DNA of 64,000 bases, taken from Seiridium cupressi. Lineage: Eukaryota > Ascomycota > Sordariomycetes > Amphisphaeriales > Sporocadaceae. The first letter of the stretch is position 1, and each line of letters opens with the position of its first letter. Both the position numbers and the translations under genes were made by a program. The notes under the pieces are model-generated. The model was given only the letters and a program-made list of their open reading frames with translations. It ran no database searches and had not been told where the DNA came from. Shown in pieces: positions 46,779 to 58,647 of the stretch. The stretch lies in NCBI GenBank assembly GCA_036674765.1, contig JARVKI010000111.1, positions 62,001-126,000 on the forward strand, in the 5' to 3' direction.

Positions 46779-47924
46779 GGTGGATGAGCGCGTTGCAATG
46801 TTGAGATCACTGGTCGAGTACAGAGGACAAAAAAGAGTGAGGTAGGCGCTTAAATTCGGGGGAAGTGGGGTCAGAAGTGAAACAAAGGCCCGGATAGTCC
46901 GCCTGGTCCTGAACTACCGCTCTTCATTATACTTGAAAGTCCGAAATCAAGGTCGGGTATTCATCCGACTTATACTTGGGCGCTTCTAAGTAGTCCTATC
47001 CTACCATCTCCGTTGGCTCCGAATTTTCCGTCAAGACCTCCGTATAAATGGCCCAAAACTGCTATCAAGGCAACAGTGTCTGGAGACAAATATAGAGGTT
47101 AGCCCACATATATGGCCACTCCGAAAATGCTTAAAAGGGCCATTTTCCAAGAGTTTTAGTACTCACCAGTATTATTTTCGCTTTTTACTCTCTTGGCCCC
47201 AGCCCACCCGTTTTTGTATGCGTCAACTGCAAGTATTATTAGTTACATCCTCCCACACCCGATGGTTTACGAACCTCGTGTAGTATTGCCATGGCGACAT
47301 TTCTGATCGTGTATACTCGCCTCAATTTTTGCGTTTCCCCCTCTGTCTAGCAAGGCCTGTACCTTTTTAGACAAGGCCCTATGGATACAAGGGCCTAGGA
47401 TGTTGCCAAGGCATACAAAAATAAATCTACATTATGTTGGGCCAACTCTCTCTTAGAACTGATGAGAGGCCCTGTGAGTGATGAGCTCTGTGCCGAGGGA
47501 GTCCCAAACCCGCTTCCCTAAGGCAAAGAAGGCTTCCCTAACCCTGATAAAAAGCCTTTAGTCACACTAGCTCGGGATATGCACATTCACCAGCTTTATC
47601 CGGGCGAATAGCTTGAAGAAATCGAAAATTGGTTCGGTTGGAGCGCCATTTGGAATCTAATGTGATGCTTAACATATAAAACGGTAGTATGTTTTATAGT
47701 GGAAAAGACGGCGATGTTATAGTGCCTTTCGTGTAGTGGTGTTCTGAACTCTTCATAACCACCCCCTAGGATGCTTATTTCGACCCCGAGTTGGCAAAGG
47801 TCGACTCGAATCTGCATAAGACGTTCCTCGTTTTTGATAAATTTAATTACCAAGTTTTATATTAGTATCCACGCCTCCGAGCTAGTACGCATTCCCGGTG
47901 CGATACATTACGCGCTATACTAGC
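46779..47924. other. Intergenic, no gene seen
   Basis: Includes the promoter of the DUF7730-like gene. The frame at 47596-47853 (-) is an isolated short stretch and not supported as a gene. I looked for transposase remains and saw none I could defend. Confidence 0.45.
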
Positions 47925-48069
47925 TGTCACGGACTGGCGCTGCCAGCTGTCAGCCTAGAGTATTTAGATGAGAGCTTGGAGCTTAATTCCAGCTTTCCAG
48001 CTTTTGTAATTTACACACCTTGTGGGGGACCTTGAAGCAAAGCCTTTGTGACCCTCTTAAACCGTGACA
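47925..48069 (+). mobile_element. Solo LTR of a retrotransposon, 145 bp
   Basis: The element begins TGTCACGG (47925-47932) and ends CCGTGACA (48062-48069), an 8-bp terminal inverted repeat with the TG...CA ends of LTRs. It is flanked by a perfect 5-bp direct repeat CTAGC at 47920-47924 and 48070-48074, a target-site duplication typical of copia or gypsy insertion followed by LTR-LTR recombination. No internal coding part remains. Strand is arbitrary. A short MITE with 8-bp ends is the alternative. Confidence 0.8.
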
Positions 48070-48417
48070 CTAGCTACTCCTTTATTCATAATACCACAGT
48101 ATGCATCTACGACCTCGTCATCAAGGCACCACCTATATCTAACCGGGCTGAAACAGTAATTCTAGAAGAAGCAGAAAGCATCGAAAGCTGTAATTAAGCT
48201 ATTGACAGCGCAGCATCATCATCAAGCATTGATGCAGGGTACCTGCTGACTCTAGAGATGTTTTTTTCTCCAGTACGAAAAAGTCTCCGCTCTCTCTAGG
48301 GGTCGTCAAGCCTATACAAGTACGTGTGTGTCCTGAAAACCGGCCCAACGATCGCTAGTTCTATTTTATATGTTATAGGATACATGACCGTCTAATATCT
48401 CAGCAAGCTTCAACACG
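48070..48417. other. Promoter region of the secreted Ser/Thr-rich gene
   Basis: Lies directly between the solo LTR and the secreted-protein ATG. No gene is seen. Confidence 0.4.
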
Positions 48418-50197
48418 ATGAACGTGTTACTTTCGACTCTCTGCTTGCTATCTGCTGCTAGAGCACAATCTTCCTCGTTGGGGGGCTTCTGTAATAGCGG
48501 CTCTGAAGCGGTCATCGTTTCGGCCCTGTCTGATTATGCACCGGCATTTAGCTTCTGTTCTGAAAGATTCGCTACTATAGTTTTTGCCACATCCAGAACG
48601 GAAATCACCATTACACCCGCGACACAGACAATCACCCAGCCCGCGTCAACCGAGAGCATTCTCGCGACTGGTTCAACGTCTATCCTAACCTTGACTTCAA
48701 CTGCAACTGTTAGTATGTTTCTGGCCGTCTTTCTCACGTGAGAAGTTCTGACGAAACTTGCAGGCACTTTTTACTTCCACTTCAACTTCAACCCTTCTAT
48801 TGCCAGCGAGCGGACTAAAACGAAGACGCTCAGGCAAACAAGAGCAGACCAACGGTCAATATACCATCAAGGGGACAATGAGTACCCCACATAATGGGTA
48901 CTACGTTGCTCAGGGCGATACTTGGTCTCCCTACGAAGGTCCTAGCACAGCAGTCTCATCCAGTAACGGCGCCGCCGCAGGACAACAGGGCACCACCATT
49001 ATAATGTTGCTAGCTCTGGCTCTGACACAAGCAGTGGTTATAATGCGGGATCCTATTATGTCTCCACTGACTTGGCAGCCTCTGCTTTGCTAAGTCCACC
49101 CATTACAAATGCACAGGCATCGCCAAGTGCATTTTCAAGCCTCCAGCTTCTCGATCTTACTCTCATATCTTCTGTGTGCTCCTGTTTTGACAATCATTTA
49201 ACCACCACTCAGACTACCACTGTTACCGAGACCGAATTTCTGTAAGTCAAACTTCTACAGCAGCTTACTTGGCTTGACGTCTGACACTTTCTCTAGTGAC
49301 ACTGAAGTAGGGCCTTTCACAATCATATCCATAACCACAACCAGTACGGTAGGTGTGCTGCTTTGTGGTAATATCATGACTCGTTTAACACCAAAAACCA
49401 TTTCCCAGACCATTCCTCAAATGAACCGACAGCTAACACAATCTTCAAATATAGGCCGCCGAGTTCTCTGTCACATGGACTACAGTAAGCCCTGACTCAT
49501 GATATTGTGCTGGCTCGGCTGATTGGCCCCAGGTCACCACTTCCACCCCTATCGCAGTGGTGACCCAGACTTGCCGCTACGACGCATCCAATAACATCGT
49601 ACCAAACGGGAACTTCGACGATAATTGGGAAAGTGGCGATTTGGATGCTCCATGGATCGAGCCCCTGAATACAGGTCGAGATCCAGATAGCCAAACACAT
49701 CCCTTTGCAGGGCGACCAAGCGATGCGCATAGTGGGTCACATTCAGGGTGTGTATATTCCTCAATCCGCAATCATTCGGAGTTTAGTAGGCCACCTCGCA
49801 CCATGTCCTTCCTAACATGAAATTCTTTCATAGAGCCCTTCCCGTCGATAGCTTCTTTACTCCACTGAGCACGTTACAACAAGACCTCACCAACATCGAC
49901 ACGGGTATTTCGTACACTTTCTCATTCTGGTATAATCCGCAATACCTATTCGCCCGGAGATGCTACCTAACCACAACGTGGGGTACTATCGTCATCGATG
50001 CTAGATCGTTTGACGAGGTGAACGGGACACAGCAGACCGAGTTTACAAACATCAATGTTCCTAATGTTGTGCAGCCCTTCAGTACGCCGACAATCAGGTT
50101 CACCTATACTTGCGACTTCACTCCAGGAGGATTTGATGCTTCTGATATTGTGCTGGATGATGTGGTCATCGTTCCCAGCTTGGAGATTGTATGCTAG
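48418..50197 (+). CDS. Secreted Ser/Thr-rich protein with CBM-like C-terminus
   Basis: A multi-exon gene reconstructed as 48418-48708, 48764-49241, 49297-49348, 49455-49484, 49533-49749 and 49836-50197; all introns but those after 48708 and 49241 (55 nt each) differ in size (106, 48, 86). The product starts with a signal peptide (MNVLLSTLCLLSAARAQ), has Thr/Ser-rich linkers (TITPATQTITQPASTES) and ends in a domain with VPNGNFDDNWESGDLDAP, DAHSGSHSG and ISYTFSFWYNPQ, the pattern of galactose-binding-like CBM domains in fungal surface proteins. Within the second exon the frame must change between about 48,960 and 49,000; no clean intron explains it, so either an unusual splice or a 1-base frameshift is present. 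The gene may be recently broken. Confidence 0.65.
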
Positions 50198-51394
50198 CCA
50201 GTCGTGGAACACAACACAGCTTCGTGGTTTAACATATCAATTTACTGGAGACAGCGACGGACTATATGGTAAGCGATGGCTGCTTATGGTCTTTTCGAGG
50301 ACGGGGAAGACATGCATCCTGGTGTCGATACAATAGCGTACGTGCTGAGTCTCGTGATCCTCTACACTGGCAGTAATACTCTTGACTTAAGATAACGGGA
50401 TCTTTTGTGAAACTCGGTCGTTCTTACCAAGAAACTACGACACCGAAGTCTGTAGCCGTACGGTTCTTGGAATATCGGATTCTCTTGTCATTATATCGGT
50501 GATCATCGTTACTAGTCTGCTGGCTTGAGGGCCTACTACTTCAACTGCGAGAGTATCATGAGTAATTTGAATACGTCAGGTATCAAATCATCCTGTCTGT
50601 TTTTTCGGATATGACATGATATCAGTGACCTAATTCTTAAGATTCCTTCGCATTGAGGACGGTTTCTACTCATGCCTTGAACACAATGAATAGAGCTCGA
50701 ATCCGGGAAGATGTATCGAAAGCCGAACCCAGCAGCCAGCATTAGTAGCGTGCAGCCATGCGCGCCAATAATATTGATAAATATCCCCTTGGCAGATGAA
50801 CAGGTTAAGAGCATGTTCATTCATATGTTGATTAGCGTAAAATATTCGCCTGAATCTAGTATCAGGTTTGTCAGTGATTGTGTATATGAGGAACTACGAA
50901 TTCATAAGAGTGCCCTAGGGCCTTGGACCGAGGTCACCGATGCAGAAGAATGATTCCCACATGATGTTCCCATTGATAAGATAAATGAAAAATTGCAATC
51001 AGTGATCGCCATCTCACAATGTGTGAAATGATTTCATACGGAAGCTACTTTATGTTAGATATGGGGTCGTTGATATTGAGTCATTGCCCTAAGGGAACAG
51101 TGGTGGTTATGCCGGATCCTTTGGCAGGAGATTCCAGCTTGACTCTTTGGAGGAATGCCCAGTGCTAGCAGGCAAGGGAATTAGGAATAATATTTATGAA
51201 GTTAGAAAGGAGTCAGAGGGGAATCTCGTGAGGCATTGCAGCCACACTACACTTTCGCATAACTTGTTTCAACCCCAATTCACGAAAACGTTACATAGGT
51301 GGGAAGTCAGGATAGTTGCCTTCAATTTGTGAAAAAATACCTCCTATCTGATGTGAGTATGAAATGAATAACAAGTCCAAAGAATCTGTGTTGT
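50198..51394. other. Intergenic, no gene seen
   Basis: Short isolated frames only. AT-rich in the second half. No splice-supported extension of the upstream gene was found. Confidence 0.5.
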
Positions 51395-53050
51395 TCACAT
51401 AGGCATTGTGATCCCTAGTCTGTCCGTAAATGGACTATTCCAAATGCCTGTCGAGTTCAGTTGCTTGTAAATAGCCAACCACTTGCTTGATTGTGGATAC
51501 ATTGTGGCAAGGTCGTCCTTCTGAACTGTATCCAAGTCCAGGCCCCAGTGCACTCTGACGCCTTTTCCAGCACCCCCTGAGCACAGCTGCTGCCTCACAT
51601 ACTTCAGCAGTTGATTGCCTGATTTGATGCCGTAGAGCATATCCATCTCCACCATCATAGTCGGCCGGCCCTCCTGCGGCGCCAGAAACGCGCTCGAGGC
51701 CTTGACAAACCGAAGGGCCACAGGACCCGCTAGATACCATTCACGATCATCAGCTGCCTTTTTGAACGTGTCAAGAATGCGGTCAACAGTGGCAACTATG
51801 TCCTGCGAAGCGTCGAAAGATAGTTCCATGGCGTACGCCTTGACTTTATCAACAGCGCCAATATTGAGTACTTCGAAGCTCTTGCCTACGTAGCCAGTGT
51901 CTGGCAAGGTGTTCAATGCTCGCGTAATAGTGCCGGGGCTTATTGAGGGCCAGCGATTCATTGCCCATACAAGTACTTCTTCGGCCCAAGGCAGTTCACT
52001 AATGAGGCCGGCGAGCCAGTTTTCCCAGCCGCGGCCGCCACCACTTGCTGTGCCTGCCGGAGGAACATTTCGCACAGTGGTTACGGCGATGTTCTTGCCC
52101 AAAGTGACGTATGGGTTGATGTCCATCTCAAAGTAATGGTTGCTGAGTGGACTTGAAGAAATTCCACCCGCAAGCTCGGATTTGAAATCTTGCCATGTCG
52201 TAAGAGTGCGTTGCTCACTGAGGAGAAAGGAGGGAACGACTTCTAAGATATAGGAGTGAATAAGTCCTAGGCAGCCCATGGCAACAAGTGCGGCGTTAAA
52301 CCAATCGTCGTCCTGCTTCAGTTTTTGGGCGATTCCTGGCACAAACCTGGCGGGATCAGTGATTCCATCCATTGGTTCAATCTGGTAGACTGTCCCATTC
52401 TCTGTTACGAAGACAATCGCTCGTACAAGACTGGCAATATTCCCGAGAGCGATGCCGCTGCCATGTGTACCAGTTGAAATTGCTCCAGCAAGTGTTTGTC
52501 CATCATATGCTCCCATGTTTGCAAGCGCTTTGCCCATATTGTCGAGCTGGTCATTGAGAGATTTGATTGTGATTCCGCTCTCGACGAAAACAAGGCTCTC
52601 AACAGTCGAAGGTTTCTTCAAGGTGGCCGGGGCGATAGTTAGGATTTCGTTCATTCCGTGCGGATCAAGTAGAATCCCATTAGTTGAACATATGTTCGAG
52701 AACGAATGTCCTGAGCCTACTGCCCTGGCCTGAATCTTTTGGCCTTGCGCATCTTGGATAGCGTTGAGTAAATCTGAAATCCCCTGAGGCTTGCGTAAGT
52801 CCTCGGGGAAGCACTTCTGCTCCCCAATACAATTTTGCCACTGGTTTGGCCGAAAGTGTTCAGTCACTTGTATATGGATTGGGGCTTTCTGGAGGGTATC
52901 GTCTTTAAATGTCTTGATTTCTTTGAATAGTTCTTTATTCATGGAGGGGTCAATAATACGAAGCCGCATCTCTTCGACCAATGCTCCATTTTCTGGAGCA
53001 TTATCCAGCTTCTGGATCAGCTTTGCTGCGGGCAAATTGCGGTACGCCAT
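51395..53050 (-). CDS. ALO-type FAD-dependent oxidase (D-arabinono-1,4-lactone oxidase-like)
   Basis: An intact intronless frame of 551 residues starting at the ATG at 53050. The FAD-binding (PCMH) domain spans about 75-265 with VGSGHSF (111-117), whose His is the usual site of covalent FAD attachment, and TLAGAISTGTHGSG (187-199). The C-terminal half has the ALO substrate domain, with WYLAGPVALRFVKAS, MMVEMDMLYG and VRVHWGLDLD. Members oxidise sugar lactones or related polyols using oxygen, ALO1 making erythroascorbate. This paralogue has an extra 70-residue N-terminus, so it may be a divergent relative with another substrate. A TATAAG lies about 90 bp upstream on the same strand. Confidence 0.9.
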   Translation of the reverse strand: MAYRNLPAAKLIQKLDNAPENGALVEEMRLRIIDPSMNKELFKEIKTFKDDTLQKAPIHIQVTEHFRPNQWQNCIGEQKCFPEDLRKPQGISDLLNAIQDAQGQKIQARAVGSGHSFSNICSTNGILLDPHGMNEILTIAPATLKKPSTVESLVFVESGITIKSLNDQLDNMGKALANMGAYDGQTLAGAISTGTHGSGIALGNIASLVRAIVFVTENGTVYQIEPMDGITDPARFVPGIAQKLKQDDDWFNAALVAMGCLGLIHSYILEVVPSFLLSEQRTLTTWQDFKSELAGGISSSPLSNHYFEMDINPYVTLGKNIAVTTVRNVPPAGTASGGGRGWENWLAGLISELPWAEEVLVWAMNRWPSISPGTITRALNTLPDTGYVGKSFEVLNIGAVDKVKAYAMELSFDASQDIVATVDRILDTFKKAADDREWYLAGPVALRFVKASSAFLAPQEGRPTMMVEMDMLYGIKSGNQLLKYVRQQLCSGGAGKGVRVHWGLDLDTVQKDDLATMYPQSSKWLAIYKQLNSTGIWNSPFTDRLGITMPM

Positions 53051-55021
53051 ATTGAGAGATACGAATTGATGAATTAGATAAGAAGGAAAGGTCTTCCAAT
53101 GACCGTACTTAGACCTTTCATCTCCGCCTTCTTATAGAGCCTGGAGATCGGCGCCACGAGTTTTGATTGTGGCCCGTGCATTTCCGCCAAGAATGTGATG
53201 AGATTGATTTCAGCTCGCCATGCCGATCGTTGGCTAGCCAGGCTTGGGCGTATGCAACGCGCTGCGACGTTTCATTGGCTGAGAAATGCCACAACGGCAC
53301 AACTATCGATGTTAAAGACGCCGTGTCTCCTCCGACCTCTGGCTGGCTGGATTAAGACATCAGCTCATATTAGGTGAGTTTATAAAGCCACCGCTGCAGG
53401 CTGAGATCTACCACGAACAAGAGCTCAAGTCGTCCGAAAACAGTAGGAATCATCGATTGTAAGTAGTTAAATCTTCCTCTTTGACTCCATTAATTGAATC
53501 AAATTTCTACTAGTTTACGGCCCCACTATTCTCAAGTAAGTAATTAGGGATGGGATTAAGTACGTAGTCTTCGTGTGACCCGGACTGCTTGTCGACTCTG
53601 TACATCTTACTAACCTTATATATATCGTAGGTCGCCAGGATGTTAGTAGAGTTTCCACCGTTACCCTCGATGGTAGTACTATAGATAACTAAAGAAGTAT
53701 TAAAACAAATCACAAATGAGGGGCGAAATCTTCATAACAAATATATTTTCTTTTCGCCTTTGGGAACCTTTGGCTTATTATAAGAAAATCATACATCAGT
53801 ACATAGACTGCAAAAAAGCTTGCAACTGATCCGGGTTTACACATACCATTTCGGTTAGACTAGCATCGCCGATGCCCAGTGATGCGGTACCGGCTACCAC
53901 CTTCTAGCTTCACCATGTCTGGCTGCACCTGCTTGGTACGGCCTTCAGGGGCGGCGCAGGCCGTAACGGCGGCATCGAAGCGCCTATGCAAGATGAATTA
54001 TAGCCGTCGCCCAAAACCGGACCGGCGGTATGGAACACGTCTTTGGTGTCGCGGGCAGTCACAACCGGTTTGAGGTCTTTGCACCGGCCGTTGGCATGGG
54101 CCCGGCACTGGAGAACCCAGCCTATCGGGTTGGCGCGGAAGTCGATGCTGGACATGGGCTCTCTTGTAGACGCACTAGTGGAGACACTAAAGTAATACAT
54201 ACCTCATCTTCCGCCTCTCGGTCGCTTTCTGGAGGAAACCATATCTATCCACCCGAATCATCTATAGTTCAAGGACGTAGCCTTGCCATTATGCCATTAT
54301 TTTTCGAGAGCTTCTCCAAATACACGATATGGTGTCATAACAATTATGCCTCTCCAGCGTAATGCAAACGGTTGGGCGGTGCTGCTCTATAGTGAACAAT
54401 CCTAAAGGGAAAATAAGTTGCCGTTGCGACATTAATTATCCCTTTGCATGTAACAATAGGATGGAGTATGACTACTAGCATTGGAAAGTGACTATCGGCC
54501 AAGCAACATGATCCAGAGAGCTTGTCCCATTGGGCTTTTGGGATATGTCTATCATTCACCGGCCTCATGCCAATCTGGACGATCGTTATACCGTACAAAG
54601 GAGTAACTCCGATGAGCGTATATAGAGTAAAAATACCAATGCATCAGATCTTTTTCATTACTCTGGACTGTAATGTACAATGAGTAAGCAGATGCATTAT
54701 ATAAAGCTTATATTTAAGCACAACACCGTAAATAGCAGATTCGAAATGATTAATGTAAATGCCGAGCCATTAGAGTCCGCCGCTATTTATAAAAACCACC
54801 CAATCGGTTCTCAACGTGGCAATGCCACTTCAGCTGACAGACAATGGCGCACTGAGCTGAGTTGAGTTGGAGTGTCAATCGAAGTGCGGCTGAATCCCTT
54901 TGGTTTGTGTAAGTAGCGAGTATTTATTTAATGAACTTAGACATCCCCCCATGAGACGTCTCAGTAGTATGTATAGAGAAAGTTCTGCGCTATCCAACTT
55001 TGTTTCATTGTGCCATCGGAA
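53051..55021. other. Intergenic with a GC-rich patch in AT-rich DNA
   Basis: From about 53,870 to 54,200 the sequence is GC-richer and open on both strands (53910-54200 on -, 54030-54362 on +), but neither frame matches anything I know. The sides (53.4-53.85 and 54.4-54.9 kb) are AT-rich and RIP-like. It may be a gene relic. Confidence 0.4.
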
Positions 55022-57716
55022 ATGTCGGGCGTTGGAAGTCATCCCACGGAGGAAGCCACTAGTCCGAGTGCTGAAACACCCGATGCATATCCATCTGGAC
55101 AACCCGCCAAGTTGAGCTGGAAACAAAAGCACCACACAGATGGCAGCGTCTACTTCGAAGAGCAAAGGTCTGGTTTCATAACAGCTTCAGATCCATTGTT
55201 CAAGATACTCCAGGTGGGTGATCTGGCGAACCCGTGGGAGATTCGATGGACTGAGCAAGTTAAACCTTGCTTTTTTTTAATACCAAAACGAGAGAAGTTA
55301 CTGGGATTGATCCGCGGCTCAAAGCGCATGTGCCATCGGAGATTACTTTACCCGATGGATGGGAAATGCAGCTAGTTGAGGGGACGACGCCGTATTTTGT
55401 GAACAAGGGTTTGCGCTTGGCAACACCGCATGATTCAAGGAATGGGGTGGGCGAATTAATGAAGAGGAACGAAAAATGCCTCCAGGCTGGGAGATGCGAG
55501 TAACACCCAACAAACAGCTCTATTTCGTGGATCACAATTCAAAGACAACATCCTGGCAGCACCCGCGGCCTATAAAGGAAGAAGGAAAGTTACCTCCGGG
55601 TTGGGAGGTGAGGTGGACTGACGCAGACAAGCCATATTTCGTAGACCATACTACGCAAAGGACCGTGTGGACCGATCCCCGACTGAAGGTCGTCAGGAGT
55701 GGCTGGCCCTTTGCACAAGACTTACCTAATGAGTGGAAGATGCAACACATCGGATGGAAGGATTTACTTTATGGACAACGAAACAAAAAGTACTACTTGG
55801 ATCGATCCTCGTTATAGAGTAACCAAAGATCAATCAATGGATGAAAGTAGTGCAAAGCGGATAGGATGATCGAATGAACCAAAGTCATCGGTCGAACAAA
55901 TGGCAAAACTTGATAGCTTTGAGAGTTGCCCGCTGGGAACAACGTCAAGAGGAGCAGGCATCGAGGGCCTTGAGGAGCCGAGAAACGAGGAGCCCGATGA
56001 GCCACAAGTACTTTCCCAGAGAATTTCCTCGACACAGCTGAAGCCAGACTCTCCCAACTTGACCAACGATGATTCTGATGAGGTCGACGATGATAATGGC
56101 GGCTATTTGCCCCGGCCAGAGAACCCATCATTCGTCTACAGCCTGTTGGAGTCTCCGACGCATATTAGAGTTCTCGATATTCATCCTGCAGCTAAGCATG
56201 AAGACCCAATCATTTGCATTCTTAGACATTCAGTCCCAACCTGGGTTTTATTCCCAACTACGAATCGTCGATTCACAAGTCATATGCCAGCTTCGCGATG
56301 TTCATGATTCGGTATACGCCATCGATGGATATTCTCAACTGCACTAGGGAATGGAGAGGCATAGATATGCTCCAAGAGCCAGTAGTAGCGTACAGTATGA
56401 TCGACCAAGCGAGGTACCACGATATCGCCGGTTTAGTATCTGACGGCCCGGGTCAAAAACCTAGATTGTCATGGGTCCGACTACCAGATGGTTGGGGACG
56501 ATGTCAAGATGGGAAGAAGTCATTCTACTACATGGATTGGAATACTGGCACAAGACATAGTGAAAGTCCTCTTAAGAACCAGGATCCACTGCCTCCACAG
56601 CCCGCCCGCATGCAGAGGCTCTGCCCAGCAGGCTGGGAAAGGTTATGGGACAATCTGGGAAGACCAAGAATGAAATGCAACCCCAAAGCACCGCGTCAAC
56701 AAATACCCGAGAAGTTGCTACGAGACCTATCCAAGCTTCCATCCTGGGCGCCAAACTGGGCTAAAAAAAAAACACCTTTAGATCCTGCACCCTTGCTTGA
56801 TTGGTCTGATAGCAACCCTCTTTACTCTGCAGGGGGAAACACTGAGGCTCTCTTCAACCTAAACGTGGATTCAAAGCTTTCCAATTTCCTGTCCCTACAT
56901 GGTCTAGAGTTTGATCATATTCAAAATATAGGCGAGGCATGGCATTCTGATTCTGACACAGTCTGGGAGACATGGTCAGGGATCAAGGCTCTCCAATCTT
57001 GGGATGAGATGTTGGATTACGAGGTGCTCTCCTCTGAGTGTAGCTATACAGAGGGAAAACTCCGTGAGGAAGCTTTCTGGATAACGCACCTTGCCGATAT
57101 TCCCGGCGACAAAGCTGCCCCGTATAGTGTCGGTTGGGCGATGGAGTGCTGGTACGAAAGAGAGAGTTGGGTCAAAGCAGTTCCTGGAGCGAATCAATGC
57201 GCATCCAAGAGCATATTTGGCGGTTGGTCAGACTCCAGGATCGAATTGCAAAACGAGCAGCACATCGAGGATCATTACGAGAAGCGGGTGACGGAGCTAT
57301 TGCTTGAGCGGGAGAAGGCCAAGCAAGAAGATGGGACAAGCTCCCAATCCGAAACTGCTGCCAACATCTCATTCCGGCAGGAGGTAAAGGCTGGGTTCGA
57401 GAAGATTGACTTCGAGTACGACTTGTTGAGAGAATGTCTCGACGAGTACAAGCAGGCAGTTCGGCGCATCTCTAAAGTCTACCCTCATAGAAGGCTTTTT
57501 GTAACGACTAGAGGTTATTTCGGCCTCGCGCCTTGAAATGCTGAGCGGGGTGATACGATTGTGGTTTTGGCAGGAAGCAAAACACCATTTCTTGTTCGTC
57601 GGATGAATTCCGGTGGTCATTCGTTCCAGATGATTGGGGAATCGTATGTCTATGGGATCATGGCAGGGGAGGCAGTTGACAGCAGTATTCAGCGCAGTTG
57701 GATTGAAATTTCGTGA
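55022..57716 (+). pseudogene. WW-repeat plus HET gene, broken, HET core deleted
   Basis: The 5' part encodes about four WW-type repeats in changing frames, for example [40 protein letters not shown] and [16 protein letters not shown]. The frame changes at a T8 run (55271-55278), near 55,445 and near 55,750; an in-frame TGA lies at 55867. Then comes the first strand of a HET domain (THIRVLDIHPAAKHEDPIIC, about 56,160-56,220). This is joined almost directly to the region normally found after the HET domain (REWRGID, LPSWAPNWA, RRLFVTTRGYFGLAP). The catalytic HET core, roughly 250-300 residues in relatives, is missing. TGA at 57534-57536 replaces the usual Trp after GLAP, and the tail (MIGESYVYGIMAGEAV) continues in frame to the stop at 57714-57716. 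It is not functional as a HET protein. Confidence 0.8.
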
Positions 57717-58118
57717 TGGTTAGCTTTCCTAAGTATTTCAATTGCTTCTCAAAAAAAAAAAAAAACAACTTGAAAAGAGCTGGCGGATATGGTGGTCATT
57801 TTATATACGAGCCTCTGGACCGAAAAATGGCTCCCAAGTACGCATAGACATTGGCGACAAACCCACTAAGCAAGGAACGGAAACAAGACCTGAATAGATT
57901 TACTATGATATCCTCCAATAGTTCCTAACAAACGATACACGACTCCATGTCTCGCACACATTTAGGAAACTGACAGTAATACCCGTTGTCAGTTATAGAC
58001 CGTCTTGTCCGCATCTTCGATACATGTCCATACCGCACTACTATTGCCTCCAACTAGGGAAAGGATAATCGGGTGTCCTGTTTCCCGACTTGAACCCAAA
58101 TGCCTGATCATCATCCGT
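57717..58118. other. Intergenic, with an A15 tract
   Basis: A run of 15 A lies at 57751-57765. Otherwise this is unremarkable 3' flank of two convergent genes. Confidence 0.5.
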
Positions 58119-58508
58119 TTATTCTTCTGCGAAACATGGCATCAGGTTGCTCTCCACGATTGAGCACTTGTAGAGGCACTTGATCCTTTTACCGCGGAAG
58201 TAACTGTCCAAATCGGTGCAGGGCTTAGTAGGACCGCCAAGGTCGCCAAGCCAGTTACCGCTACATACGCCGCCAACACCTATCTTGTCGTCGAAGGCTT
58301 GCCATTTTTGTGTACTATCGTCTAACGTAGCTGTATAGACGCTGTGCGTTGTGTCATCCATGGTGACGTACTCCAGTACTCCTGAGTGGGTGTAGCTGCC
58401 ATCTTTGCACTCGTTATCCTTGTACTCATTGGCTTTGTCCCAGCTTGCATGAACAGAGCATGTCGCAGCAAGGAATAATATGAGAGGGGCTTGGACGCGA
58501 TGGAGCAT
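58119..58508 (-). CDS. Small secreted cysteine-rich protein
   Basis: An intronless frame of 129 residues from the ATG at 58508. The N-terminus is a signal peptide (LILFLAATCSVHA) with cleavage expected before SWDKANE. The mature protein has six Cys, at NECKD, GVCSG, KPCTD, IKCLYKC and MPCFAEE, enough for three disulfides. The body (YTHSGVLEYVTMDD, VYTATLDDSTQKW) suggests a small beta-fold. I do not recognise a named family; size, secretion and Cys number fit candidate effectors or other extracellular proteins. A TATAAA lies about 130 bp upstream, and the gene sits beside a decayed HET gene in an otherwise gene-poor stretch. Confidence 0.78.
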   Translation of the reverse strand: MLHRVQAPLILFLAATCSVHASWDKANEYKDNECKDGSYTHSGVLEYVTMDDTTHSVYTATLDDSTQKWQAFDDKIGVGGVCSGNWLGDLGGPTKPCTDLDSYFRGKRIKCLYKCSIVESNLMPCFAEE

Positions 58509-58638
58509 GACTGCGCTGGCTTTTCTTCAATGATGAATGGGAGGTCCGTTGACGAAACAATATAATTGTTCAAATAAAATGAATTAGGACCGAGAAACTG
58601 TGACAGAACACACAGAACTAGCTAAAGGTTGCCCACAG

Positions 58639-58647
58639 ATTTATAAG
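58639..58647 (-). promoter_or_regulatory. TATA box of the small secreted protein gene
   Basis: On the minus strand GCTTATAAA lies about 130 bp upstream of the ATG at 58508, followed by a normal-length leader. Confidence 0.45.

Noticed and set aside
47101..47600. Possible transposase remnant
   Set aside because: No catalytic motif or terminal repeats could be found by reading all frames.
53910..54200. 96-codon minus frame in a GC-rich patch
   Set aside because: Open on both strands by composition; nothing recognisable and no splice support.
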